DNA of 64,000 nt, from assembly GCA_963816975.1 (NCBI GenBank), contig CAWFMD010000006.1:1612001-1676000 (forward strand), in the 5' to 3' direction. The stretch comes from DASRIA01 sp963816975. GTDB lineage: Bacteria; Actinomycetota; Thermoleophilia; Solirubrobacterales; JBBDJG01. The position numbers and the translations under genes were made by a program. Shown here piece after piece: positions 1 to 8,978 of this stretch (positions within the stretch are counted from its first letter, which is position 1; each line of letters opens with the position of its first letter). The notes under the pieces were generated by a model. The model had not been told where the DNA came from. It saw nothing but the letters and a program-made list of their open reading frames with translations, and made no database searches.

Positions 1-301
1 CGTCAGCCACGTGGCCCAGCTCGAGTGGGAGTGGGTGCAGGGCTGGACGACCGAGCTCGTGAAGTTCGTGCAGGAGGATCCCGAGCACGGTGCCGCGAAC
101 CGCGACGTGCTGGCGGACTGGCTCGCTGAGTGGATGCCGCTCGCCGATCAGGCGGCGCTCGCGCTGGCCCCCGTGTTCGGCGACCTGCCCGCCGGGATCT
201 CGTTCGACGACGCGCGCGCCAACGTGCGCGTCGACGTGGACCAGCTGTTCGGCGACTGCGGCCTGTCCGAGGCGGCCGCGCCGACCGGAGGTGCCACGTG
301 A
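1..301 (+). CDS. Diiron monooxygenase hydroxylase small subunit, C-terminal part (propane/phenol type)
   Basis: Only the last ~99 codons are present; the frame is open across the left edge (in frame from base 2) and ends in TGA at 299-301. The visible part is acidic and Trp-rich (QLEWEWVQGWT) and helical, as expected for the C-terminus of the beta subunit of soluble diiron hydroxylases (PrmC/MimC, DmpL/TomA1 type). The sequence alone would be weak, but the next gene is an unmistakable MmoB/DmpM coupling protein and overlaps it by 4 bases, which is the usual order small subunit then coupling protein. Propane versus phenol or toluene as substrate cannot be decided because the large subunit lies outside the window. 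Confidence 0.6.
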   Translation, partial: VSHVAQLEWEWVQGWTTELVKFVQEDPEHGAANRDVLADWLAEWMPLADQAALALAPVFGDLPAGISFDDARANVRVDVDQLFGDCGLSEAAAPTGGAT

Positions 302-606
302 GCGGGCAAACGTACGACTACGTCGGGATCGTGATGGCGAAGAGCGAGGAGGGTGACGCCGTCGCGAACGTGCTGCGCGGGCACGAAGGGGTCGAGATCG
401 TGGAGAACCCGTCGTTCTGGGACGTGCGGGCGAAGGATCGCCTCGTGATCGATTTCGACGCGGTCAGCGAGGAGCTCGGCTTCGACGTCGACCCATATGC
501 GATGCAGCACGAGATGTCCACCCATTATGGTCGGCTGGTCGTGACCGATGACGCGCTGATGCTGTTCTCGGATCCGGTCGAGGCGATGGAGTACCTGAGC
601 AACTGA
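298..606 (+). CDS. MmoB/DmpM-family monooxygenase coupling (regulatory) protein
   Basis: A 102-residue cofactor-free effector protein that binds the diiron hydroxylase and tunes oxygen activation. The fold signature is visible: the opening YDYVGIVMAKSEEGDAV, a central block ending in WDVRAKDRLVIDFD, and a C-terminal HYGRLVVTDDALMLFSDP. Length fits the family (about 90-140 residues). The start is GTG at 298 inside GTGA, overlapping the hydroxylase stop; this is the only start that keeps the conserved N-terminus without a long extension. Together with the downstream oxidoreductase and aldehyde dehydrogenase this suggests an alkane or alcohol oxidation operon (PrmD/MimD-like), but a phenol hydroxylase P2 role is also possible. 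Confidence 0.85.
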   Translation: MSGQTYDYVGIVMAKSEEGDAVANVLRGHEGVEIVENPSFWDVRAKDRLVIDFDAVSEELGFDVDPYAMQHEMSTHYGRLVVTDDALMLFSDPVEAMEYLSN

Positions 607-628
607 GTGAGAGGAATAGGAGAGGCGG

Positions 629-2636
629 ATGAGTGAGCTGAACGAGGCCCGGCGCGCTGTGCTGCAGGCGGTGTGCAACACGGTCGTGCCGAGCATTCCC
701 CACGACCCCGACCCGACCGGGCTGTGGGCGCGCAGCGCCACGGACATGGGTGCGGACCAGGGCATCGAGCAGGTCTTCGGCACGCTCCCGCAGGAGCAGT
801 TCGCGGGGATGATGGAGCTGCTCGACGGCCTCGCGGCAGCAGGGCTTCACGCAGGTCTCGCAGCGCTCGCGCGAGCAGATCCTGCGCAACGTCGCGCTGG
901 TCGGGCCCGAAGCCGCCGCCGGCATCTCGACGCTGGTGGGGCTGACGCTCTTCATCACCTATGGCGCACCCGACCCGGCGACCGGGCAGAACCCCAACTG
1001 GGCGGTGTTCGGCTATCCGGGACCGACCGCAGCGCCGCCCGCGCGGCCCAAGCCGATCGCGCCCGTCGCGCCCAGCGGCGACGAGCTCACGCTGGAGGCG
1101 GACGTGTGCATCGTCGGGTCGGGCGCGGGCGGCGGCGTGATCGCGGGCGAGCTCGCCAAGGCCGGCCTGAAGGTCTGCGTGGTGGAGGCCGCCGGCTACT
1201 TCAACGAGTCCGACTTCGACCAGCTCGAGCTGTCCGCATACGAGCGCATGTACTGGCGCGGCGGCCCGCAGCCGACCGCCGACTTCAACGTGACCGTGTA
1301 CGCGGGGGTGGGGCTCGGCGGCGGCACGGTGATCAACTGGACCAACTGCCTGCGCACCCGTCCGTGGGTGCGGGAGCAGTGGGCGGGCGAGCACGGCCTC
1401 GAGGGCGTCGACGGCCCCGACTTCGACGGCCACCTGGACGCGATCTTCGAGCGGATCTCGGTGAACGACCGGTGCTCGGACCTGAACGGCCCGCACCAGC
1501 GCATGAAGGAGGGCGCGGACGGGCTGGGCTGGTCCTTCCGGACGATCCTGCGCAACACGGACGAGAGCTGCTACGACCCGGCCTCGGTCGCCTACATCGG
1601 CTTCGGCGACCAGTCGGGCTCGAAGCTCAGCACGCAGCGCACCTACCTGCAGGACGCGTTCGACGCGGGCGCCGACATCGTCGTGCGCTGCACCGTCGAG
1701 CGCGTGCTGGTCGAGCAAGGCCGCGCGGCGGGCGTGGAAGGGACATGGCTCGATCCCGAGACCGGCCGCTCCGCGCGGGTGACCGTGCGTGCGCCGCAGG
1801 TCGTGGTCGCGGCCGGCGTCGCTGGAGTCGCCCGCGCTGCTGCGCCGCTCGCAGATCGGCGGCCCGGCCGTCGGCAACTACCTGCGCATCCACCCGTGCA
1901 CGGCGCTGTTCGGCATCTACGGTGAGGATCAGGAGGCGTGGTGGGGCGCGCCGCAGGCCGGGACTCGTGGACGAGTTCGCGGCGGTCGAGGACGGCTACG
2001 GGTTCCTCGTCGAGGCGACCCAGTACGCCCCCGCGCTGGTCGGCTCGGCGCTCCCCTTCACGGGCGCGCGCAGGCACAAGGAGATGATGGAGCAGGTGCG
2101 CTACGGCGCCACCTTCATCGGCCTGCTGCGCGAGCGCGGCCACGGCCGCGTGGACGTGGACGCAAACGGCCAGGCGGTGGTCTACTACGACCTCACCGAC
2201 GAGCTTGACATCCGCAACACCCACCGCGCGATCGACGCGCAGGCGCGCCTGCACGCGGCCGCGGGCGCGCGCGAGATCCAGCCGATGGCCGCCGGCGCCG
2301 CCGCGCTGGCGCGCGGGCGACGACCTCGACGAGTGCATCGCGCGCTGGCAGCGCGTGCCGCTGCGGGCGGGCGGCTTTCGCCTGTTCTGCGCCCACCAGA
2401 TGGGCACCTGCCGGATGGGCAAGGACCAGCAGACGAGCGTCGCCGACCCCTGGGGACAGCTGCACGACACGCCGGGCGTGTGGATCGGCGACGGCAGCGC
2501 GTTCCCGACGGCCTCGGGCACGAATCCGATGATCTCGATCATGGCGCTCGCGCGGCGGACGGCCGGTGCGATCGCCTCCCAGCATTCGCCTGCGACGGGT
2601 CAGACGGCCCGCGAACCAGTCACCACGACCCGATAA
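629..2636 (+). pseudogene. GMC-family alcohol oxidoreductase, broken by four single-base insertions
   Basis: Flavin-dependent alcohol oxidase/dehydrogenase of the long-chain GMC type. Stitched across frames it gives ~667 residues: an N-terminal helical domain, the FAD dinucleotide fold (CIVGSGAGGGVIAGELAKAG), the substrate domain, and the C-terminal GMC block CAHQMGTCRMGK followed by WIGDGSAFPTASGTNPM. The reading frame changes near 832, 1818, 1963 and 2316; each is repaired by deleting one base (for example restoring AAGSLESPALL at 1818). Protein sequence between the breaks is intact, so sequencing error is more likely than decay, but taken literally the gene is dead. It has a good ribosome site (GGAGAGG, 618-624) and lies 22 bases after the coupling protein. 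Expected role: oxidising the alcohol made by the monooxygenase. Confidence 0.8.
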
Positions 2637-2645
2637 GGAGCACTC

Positions 2646-4083
2646 ATGGCCGTAGCCGCAGAACTTCAGGTACGCGACAAGCTCTTCATCGGAGGCGAGT
2701 GGGTCGACCCGGCGGGGTCGGAGACGATCGACGTCGTGAACGCCGCCACCGAAGAGGTGATGGGCCGCATCCCGCAAGGCACGCCACAGGACGTCGACCG
2801 CGCGGTCGCGGCCGCGCGCGCGGCCTTCGAGTCGTGGTCCCAGGCGCCGCTCGAGGAGCGCGCGAACGTGGTCCGGGCGATCGCCGCCGGGCTGGCTGCG
2901 CGCAGCGACGAGATCGCCGCGACGATCGCCCAGGAGCTGGGCATGCCGATCGGGCTGTCCAAGGCGATCCAGGCGGGCCTGCCGACGATGACGTTCACCT
3001 CCGTCCCCGACCTGGTCGAGGAGATCGTGTGGCAGGAGGAGATCGGCAACTCGCTGGTGGTCCGCGAGCCGATCGGCGTGGTGGGCGCGATCACTCCCTG
3101 GAACTACCCGCTCCACCAGATCGCGGCCAAGGTCGCCCCGGCCCTGGCCGTGGGCTGCACGGTCGTGCTGAAGCCCAGTGAGGTTGCGCCCCTGAACGCG
3201 TTCATCCTCGCCGAGATCATCGCGGCGGCGGGCGCGCCCGCCGGAGTGTTCAACCTCGTCACGGGGACCGGCCCGGTGGTGGGCGAGGCGATCGCCTCCC
3301 ACCCGGGGGTCGACATGGTGTCGTTCACCGGGTCCACGCGCGCCGGGCGGCGCGTCAGCGAGCTGGCCGCGCAGAGCGTGAAGCCCGTCGCCCTGGAGCT
3401 GGGCGGCAAGTCGCCGAACGTGATCCTCGACGACGCGGACCTCGAGACCGCGGTCACGGACGGCGTCTCGAAGTGCTTCCTCAACTCCGGCCAGACGTGC
3501 AGCGCGCTGACGCGCATGCTGGTGCCGCGCGAGCGGCTCGCCGAAGCGGAGCAGATCGCGGCGGCCGTGGCCGGCGCCTTCACCGTCGGCGACCCGTTCG
3601 GCGAGGAGACGAAGCTCGGCCCGCTGGTGTCCGACGTCCAGCGGGAGCGCGTGCGCGGCTACATCCGCAAGGGAGTGGACGAGGGCGCAAAGCTCGTCGC
3701 GGGCGGCGCGGAGGCGCCCGACGGTCTCGGCCGCGGCTACTTCGTGCGGCCGACCGTGTTCTCGGACGTGCGCAGCGACATGACGATCGCGCAGGAGGAG
3801 ATCTTCGGTCCCGTGCTGTCGATCATCCCCTACGACGGCGAGGAGGACGCGGTCCGGATTGCGAACGACTCGAGCTACGGGCTGGCCGGCGGCGTGTGGT
3901 CGGCCGACGAGGATCGCGCCAAGCGCGTCGCGCGCCGCATCAGGACCGGGCAGGTCGAGATCAACGGCGGGGTGTTCAACCCGCTGGCGCCGTTCGGCGG
4001 CTACAAGCAGTCGGGCCACGGCCGCGAGCTGGGGCGCTATGCCCTGGAGGAATATCCTCCAGGTGAAGTCCATGCAGCTCTGA
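2646..4083 (+). CDS. NAD(P)-dependent aldehyde dehydrogenase (one frameshift near its end)
   Basis: Oxidises an aldehyde to the acid; probably the third step after the monooxygenase and GMC enzyme. Family features are clear: cofactor-binding GAITPWNYPLHQIAAKVAPA, the active-site glutamate in LELGGKSPN, the nucleophilic cysteine in LNSGQTCSALTRM and the C-terminal FGGYKQSGHGRELG. ATG at 2646 follows AAGGAG. One extra base near 4056 throws the frame into the next gene; removing it gives the normal ALDH ending EEYLQVKSMQL and a TGA at 4081-4083, for ~478 residues, the family length. Read uncorrected, it looks like an ALDH-SMP-30 fusion, which I consider an artefact. Substrate unknown. Confidence 0.85.
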
Positions 4084-4088
4084 GCCGC

Positions 4089-4865
4089 GTGCGGTTCGAG
4101 ACGCTCGCGGCGGGTGGGTACGGCCTGCTGGAGGCCCCCTGCTGGGACGGGGACGGGGGCGTCTACTTCAGCGACGTGCTCCAGGGCGGCGTGCGCCGGT
4201 GGTCGGCGGGCGGCATCGAGGACGTGGTGCCCAAGCGGCGCGGGATCGGCGGGTTGTGCCGGCATGCGGACGGCGGATTGGTGATCAGCGGGCGCGACGT
4301 GCTGCGCGTGCACGGCGCCGAGCAGCGCGTGTTGCTGGGCGACGTGGAGGGCGTCACCGGATTCAACGACCTCGGCGTCGACCCGCAGGGGCGCGTGTAC
4401 GTGGGGGCGCTGCGCTTCAAGCCGTTTGCGGGAGAGGAGCCCAAACCCGGTCAGGTGTGGAGGATCGACGCCGAGGGCGCAACGCCGGTGCTGGAGGGGA
4501 TCGACTGGCCCAACGGGATCGGCTTCTCGCCCGACGGCGCCGAGATGTACGTGTGCGACTACGCCCATGGGACGGTGCGCGCGGGTGACGGCGGTACGTT
4601 CGCGCGGTCGCCGGCGGGGTCCGCGGACGGGCTGGCGGTGGACGAGACCGGTGGGGTATGGGTGGCGCTCGGCGAAGGCGGCGGCATCGCCCGGTTCGCG
4701 GCGGACGGCTCCCTCGACTCCCGCGTCGACGTGCCCGCCGATTTCGTGACGAGCCTGTGCTTCGGTGGCGACGACCTGCGCGACGTGTACGTCACGACCA
4801 TGGGTGCATTGCTGCGCGGCCGCTCCGACGTCGCCGGCCTCCCGGTTCCGGCCGCGACCGTTTAG
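4089..4865 (+). CDS. SMP-30/gluconolactonase/LRE-family protein
   Basis: A 258-residue six-bladed beta-propeller hydrolase of the SMP-30/gluconolactonase type. Supporting motifs are the metal-ligand glutamate near the N-terminus (LLEAPCWD), the conserved asparagine block NGIGFSPDGAEMYVCDY and the later aspartate block SADGLAVDETGGVWVAL. The likely start is GTG at 4089, five bases after the corrected stop of the aldehyde dehydrogenase. These enzymes hydrolyse lactones in a divalent-metal-dependent way; the real substrate here is unknown, and its place at the end of a monooxygenase-ADH-ALDH series suggests a lactone or ester intermediate. No sign of export. A plain sugar lactonase is the alternative. 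Confidence 0.75.
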   Translation: MRFETLAAGGYGLLEAPCWDGDGGVYFSDVLQGGVRRWSAGGIEDVVPKRRGIGGLCRHADGGLVISGRDVLRVHGAEQRVLLGDVEGVTGFNDLGVDPQGRVYVGALRFKPFAGEEPKPGQVWRIDAEGATPVLEGIDWPNGIGFSPDGAEMYVCDYAHGTVRAGDGGTFARSPAGSADGLAVDETGGVWVALGEGGGIARFAADGSLDSRVDVPADFVTSLCFGGDDLRDVYVTTMGALLRGRSDVAGLPVPAATV

Positions 4866-4898
4866 ATCTGTCGCAGCCGGGCACGCGGAACGCCTGAA

Positions 4899-4904
4899 TA
4901 GACT
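4899..4904 (+). promoter_or_regulatory. Putative -10 element (leaderless) for valS
   Basis: TAGACT lies 6 bases before the GTG start codon of valS at 4911, matching the TANNNT-N6-8-start pattern repeated at many transcription-unit starts in this window. No Shine-Dalgarno sequence is visible, which fits a leaderless transcript. No clear -35 element. Confidence 0.5.
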
Positions 4905-4910
4905 CTGGAC

Positions 4911-7496
4911 GTGCCCCGCGAAGGATTGGACGCGCTCGAGGACCGCACCCGCTACGACCCCGCCGAGGTCGAGCCGCGCGTGCTGGAAAAGTGGCTGCAA
5001 GCCGGCTACTTCCACGCCGATGCGCAGGGAACCGCGAGCGACAGCTACTCGATCGCGATACCGCCTCCGAACGTGACCGGCGTGCTGCACATGGGTCACG
5101 CCCTGAACGCGGCAATCCAAGATGTCCTGATCCGCTTCAACCGGATGAGCGGGCGGCGCACCAAGTGGATCTTCGGGACCGATCACGCCGGGATCGGCAC
5201 GCAGGCGCAGGTCGAGAAGGCGCTGCTCGCGGAGGGTACGAGCCGGGCGGAGTTGGGCCGCGAGGAGTTCGAGCGGCGCGTGTGGAAGTGGCGCGAGCGC
5301 TACGGCCGCGCGATCGTCGAGCAGTTCAAGCGCATCGGCGCCTCGGCGGACTACCAGGATGAGCGCTTCACGCTGGACGAGGGCTACGTCGAGGCCGTCA
5401 TGAAGGTGTTCGTGGACCTGTACGACAAGGGCTACGTCTATCGCGACCGCTACATGGTGAACTGGGACCCGGGCACGCGGTCCGCGATCTCGGACCTCGA
5501 GGTGGAGGACCGCGAGGTCACCGACACCCTCTTCTACATCGACTATCCGCTCGCGGACGGCAGCGCAGTGGTGACCGTCGCCACCGTGCGGCCGGAGACG
5601 ATGCTCGCGGACACCGCGGTCGCGGTGCACCCCGGTGATCAGCGCTACCGCGACATCGTCGGCAAGCAGGCGATCCTGCCCCTGGTCGGCCGCCCGCTCC
5701 AGGTCATCGCCGACGACTACGTGAAGCCGGAGTTCGGCACAGGGGCATTGAAGATCACCCCGGGCCACGATCCCAACGACTTCGAGATCGGGCGCCGGCA
5801 CGGCCTCGAGCAGGTCACGGCGATCGGCGAGGACGGCCACATGACGGAGGCGGCGGGGCGGTTCGCGGGGCTGACCGTGGACGAGGCGCGTGACGCGGTC
5901 GTCACGGCGCTGGAGCACGAGGGGCTGATCCGCAAGCGCGAGCCCTACACGCACACCGTGCCGTTCTCGCACCGGTCGGGTCAGCGCATCGAGCCGCTGA
6001 TCTCGTTGCAGTGGTTCATGCGCATGGACGAGCTGGCCGGGCCGGCGATCGAGGCGGTGCGCGACGGCCGCGTGAAGTTCCATCCCGATCGCTGGGGGCG
6101 CGTGTACCTCGACTGGCTCGAGCAGATCAGGCCGTGGTGCATCTCCCGCCAGCTGTGGTGGGGTCACCGACTGCCCGTGTGGTACTGCGACGCGTGCGAC
6201 GAGACGTTCGTGAGCGTCACCGCACCGCCGCGCTGCGGCGCCTGCGATGGTGAGCTGCGGCGCGAGGAGGACGTGCTCGACACGTGGTTCTCCTCGGCCC
6301 TGTGGCCGTTCGCGACGCTCGGCTGGCCGCGCGACACACCCGCGCTCCGTGCCTTTTATCCGACGGATGCGCTCGTCACCGCGCGGGACATCATCTTCCT
6401 GTGGGTGGCGCGCATGGTGATGATGGGCCTCGAGTTCCGGGGGGATGTGCCGTTCACGGACGTCAACATCACGTCGATCATCCAGGCGCCGGACGGGCGC
6501 CGGATGTCGAAATCGCTGGGCACGGGCATCGACCCGCTCGACGAGATCGAGGCGCACGGCGCCGACGCGGTGCGGTTCGGGCTGCTCGCGATGTCGTCGT
6601 CCCAGGACGTGCGCTACTCGCCGGAGAAGGTCCAGCAGGGCCAGCAGCTGGCGAACAAGATGTGGAACGCGTCGCGCCTGGTGCTGCTGAACGCCGCGGA
6701 CGTGGAGCGCGCGCCGCGGCCCCGCACGGCCGAGGACCGCTGGATCCTGTCGCGCCTCCAGCGCGCGATCGCCCGCTGGAGAGAGCAGGTCGCCCGGTAC
6801 GACTTCTCGCACGCGGCGCTCGACCTGTACGCGTTCTTCTACGGCGAATTCTGCGACTGGTATCTGGAGATGGTGAAACCGCGCCTGTACGAGCACGAGG
6901 AGGAGCTCTCCGCCACGGCGCTGTACGTGCTGGGCGAGACGCTCGCGCTTGCCCACCCGATGCTGCCGTTCGTGACCGAGGAGATCAACTCGTTCATGCC
7001 GGGCGCGGCGCGCGACCTGGCCGTCGGTCCCTTCCCGGAGCCTGACGAGCGGCTGGTGGACGAGCACGCCGAACGCGAGGTGGAGGCCGTGATCGAGACG
7101 GTGCGGCGCCTGCGCAACTACCGCGACTCGGTCGGAGCCCCGCCGTCGGCGCTGATTCCGGCGCGGCTCGTGGGCGAAGTCCACGAAGACTTCTTGGACT
7201 CCATCGGTCGCCTTGCGCGATTCGACATCACCACGGACGGTCGCGACGGTGAGGTTGTCGGCTCGATCGGGCTCGAGGGCGCGACCCTCGAGGTGCTGCC
7301 CAGCGACACGGTCGGTCCCGCGGAGGCGCGCGCGCGGATCGACGCCGAGCGCAACCGCCTGCGCGCCGAGGTCGAGCGCGCGCGCGGCAGGCTCGCGAAC
7401 AAGGGATTCACCGACAAGGCGCCCCCGCAGCTGGTCCAGACCGAGCGCCAGAAGCTCGAGCGCTTCGAGGCCGAGCTGGCCGAGCTCGATGAGTGA
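4911..7496 (+). CDS. valS: Valine--tRNA ligase
   Basis: Class I aminoacyl-tRNA synthetase charging tRNA-Val; 861 residues, normal for the bacterial enzyme. The HIGH signature appears as HMGHALN near residue 63 and the KMSKS loop as RMSKSLG in the second half. Between them are the editing (CP1) domain and a zinc-like cysteine set (CDACDE and CGACDG). The C-terminal ~65 residues form the charged coiled coil that ValRS uses on the tRNA. Start is GTG at 4911. The next gene folC begins at ATG 7489 inside the last codons, so valS and folC are one transcript, a common pairing. Confidence 0.97.
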   Translation: MPREGLDALEDRTRYDPAEVEPRVLEKWLQAGYFHADAQGTASDSYSIAIPPPNVTGVLHMGHALNAAIQDVLIRFNRMSGRRTKWIFGTDHAGIGTQAQVEKALLAEGTSRAELGREEFERRVWKWRERYGRAIVEQFKRIGASADYQDERFTLDEGYVEAVMKVFVDLYDKGYVYRDRYMVNWDPGTRSAISDLEVEDREVTDTLFYIDYPLADGSAVVTVATVRPETMLADTAVAVHPGDQRYRDIVGKQAILPLVGRPLQVIADDYVKPEFGTGALKITPGHDPNDFEIGRRHGLEQVTAIGEDGHMTEAAGRFAGLTVDEARDAVVTALEHEGLIRKREPYTHTVPFSHRSGQRIEPLISLQWFMRMDELAGPAIEAVRDGRVKFHPDRWGRVYLDWLEQIRPWCISRQLWWGHRLPVWYCDACDETFVSVTAPPRCGACDGELRREEDVLDTWFSSALWPFATLGWPRDTPALRAFYPTDALVTARDIIFLWVARMVMMGLEFRGDVPFTDVNITSIIQAPDGRRMSKSLGTGIDPLDEIEAHGADAVRFGLLAMSSSQDVRYSPEKVQQGQQLANKMWNASRLVLLNAADVERAPRPRTAEDRWILSRLQRAIARWREQVARYDFSHAALDLYAFFYGEFCDWYLEMVKPRLYEHEEELSATALYVLGETLALAHPMLPFVTEEINSFMPGAARDLAVGPFPEPDERLVDEHAEREVEAVIETVRRLRNYRDSVGAPPSALIPARLVGEVHEDFLDSIGRLARFDITTDGRDGEVVGSIGLEGATLEVLPSDTVGPAEARARIDAERNRLRAEVERARGRLANKGFTDKAPPQLVQTERQKLERFEAELAELDE

Positions 7497-8791
7497 CCCT
7501 GGTCCTGCTGCCGAAGGGCCGCCGGTGCGCGCGATGCCGGTTCCGGTCGCGAGCGCGCTGCGCGACGCCGAGCGCTACCTCGACTCGCTCGAGATGTTCG
7601 GAATGCGCTTCGGGCTGGAGCGCATGCGGAGGTTGATGACAGTGCTCGACTCCCCAGCACGAGCGCTTCCGCGCGATCCACGTGCTGGGCTCGAACGGCA
7701 AGTCGTCGACGGTCAGGATGATCGCCGCGCTGCTCGAGCGCCACGGACTGCGCACCGGCGCCTACCTGTCTCCTCACCTGACGTCCTGGGCCGAGCGCGT
7801 CCAGGTGGGCGGCCGTCCCGTCCCCGACGAGCGCTTCGCGGCGGCGATCGCGCGCGTGAGGGAGGCCGCCGCGCTCGTCGACCGCACGCTGGACGCCGGC
7901 GACCGCGTGACGCAGTTCGAGGCACTGACGGCGGCCGCCTACCGGGAGCTTGCCGGCGCGCGCGTCGAGGTGGCGGCGGTCGAGGCGGGTCTCGGCGGCC
8001 GCTACGACGCGACCAGCGTGATCCGCTCCTCGGTGCAGGTCCTCACCAACGTCAGCCTCGAGCACACGCGCTGGCTGGGCCCGACCGAGACCCACATCGC
8101 GCAGGAGAAGCTTGCGGTCGTGCGGGAGGGGGGTGTGGTCGTCGCCGGTCCGCTGGGCGCGGAGCCGCTGGCCGTCGCGGAGCGCGTGGCGCGGGAGCGT
8201 GGCGCGCGGCTGCTGCTGCTGGGCCGCGACTTCGGCGACCCCGGCGTGCCGCTGCATCCGCGGGGCGCGTTCCAACGTGAGAACTTCGCGGTCGCCGTGG
8301 CCGCGGCGGAGGCGTTCCACGGGCCGCTCGACCCGGTGCACGTCCGCGCCGCGGCGCAGTCGGTGCGCACGCCAGGGCGCCTCGAGGTCGTCGCGCGCGA
8401 CCCGCTCACGATTCTCGACGGTGCGCACAACCCCGCCGGAGCGCGAGCGCTCGCGGCGGCCCTCGGCGACGTCACCGAGGGCCGCCGGGCGGTGGGGGTG
8501 ATGTCGGTGCTCGACGACAAGGACGCGTCCACCATGCTGTCGATCCTGCTGCCGCTCTTCGGAGCTGTCGTCTTCACGCGTTCGTCGCGTCGCGGAGCGC
8601 TCCCGGCGGCGACGCTGGAGAGCCTTGCGCGCCAGCACGGGGGCCACGAGGTGCAGGTCGAGCCGTCGGCAGCCACGGCGCTCGCGCGTGCGCGCGAGCT
8701 GGCCGGCCCCGCAGGCGCGGTGGTCGTGACCGGCTCGATCTACCTGCTGTCGGACCTCGCGCGCGGCGGCGCGCCTGCGGAGCGGGAGTGA
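7489..8791 (+). pseudogene. folC: Folylpolyglutamate synthase/dihydrofolate synthase, with one frameshift (probably sequence error)
   Basis: Adds glutamates to (dihydro)folate using ATP; Mur-ligase fold. The N-terminal stretch (YLDSLEMFGMRFGLERM) is in one frame and everything from HVLGSNGKSSTVRM onward in another; the break is at the run of four Cs near 7653, and deleting one C restores a continuous ~433-residue protein. Other family marks are LSPHLTSWAERVQV, EAGLGGRYDATSV, LTNVSLEHTRWLG and LDGAHNPAGARALA. ATG 7489 overlaps valS by 8 bases. FolC is normally indispensable, so an error in the sequence, like the breaks at 832-4056, is the better explanation than a true null allele. Confidence 0.85.
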
Positions 8792-8892
8792 CCCAGCATG
8801 CACGCATGCTGGGGTTCGTGGCGTTGGTCGTGGCCGTCGTGATCCTCGTGTTCTTCGCCCTGGGATACGGCCTGGGGAGGCTGCTGCTCTAG
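8788..8892 (+). CDS. Small single-pass membrane protein
   Basis: A 34-residue frame starting at GTG 8788, in a GTGA overlap with the folC stop. After a short polar N-terminus (MTQHARM) comes one hydrophobic segment of about 23 residues (GFVALVVAVVILVFFALGYG) and a short basic tail (LGRLLL). The stop-start overlap and clean transmembrane pattern support translation coupled to folC. I do not recognise a family and cannot assign a function; such tiny membrane proteins are often missed. A perfect inverted repeat covers codons 2-9. Confidence 0.5.
   Translation: MTQHARMLGFVALVVAVVILVFFALGYGLGRLLL
8792..8813. repeat. Perfect 10-bp inverted repeat at the folC/micro-ORF junction
   Basis: CCCAGCATGC and GCATGCTGGG are separated by two bases. 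The repeat lies just after the folC stop and inside the beginning of the small membrane ORF. There is no T run after it, so a classical terminator is unlikely; an RNA hairpin controlling translation of the micro-ORF, or a protein-binding palindrome, is possible. Confidence 0.5.
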
Positions 8893-8935
8893 GTCCCGCG
8901 GACAGGCTCCGGAATTGGGCGGCCACCCGCTCGGG

Positions 8936-8941
8936 TACCCT
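8936..8941 (+). promoter_or_regulatory. Putative -10 element upstream of the zinc-ribbon membrane protein gene
   Basis: TACCCT, identical to the hexamers before proA and yqeY. Transcription would start near 8948, giving a leader of about 30 bases before the ATG at 8979. No -35 element recognised. Confidence 0.35.
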
Positions 8942-8978
8942 TGTGCTCGCTGGGAATTTCCAGCCACGACCCATCGCA

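Noticed and set aside
2646..4865. A single 739-residue aldehyde dehydrogenase-SMP-30 fusion protein
   Set aside because: One extra base near 4056 creates the fusion; removing it gives the normal ALDH C-terminus and stop at 4081-4083, with a GTG start for SMP-30 at 4089.
2193..7184. A very long open frame on the minus strand (about 1660 codons)
   Set aside because: It is antisense to the GMC, ALDH, SMP-30 and valS genes, has Arg/His/Ala-rich composition with no domain, and results from high GC and few stops.
832..7653. Programmed frameshifting as the reason for the six frame breaks
   Set aside because: The six sites share no slippery sequence, stop-codon context or downstream structure, and four fall in one gene; sequencing error explains them better.
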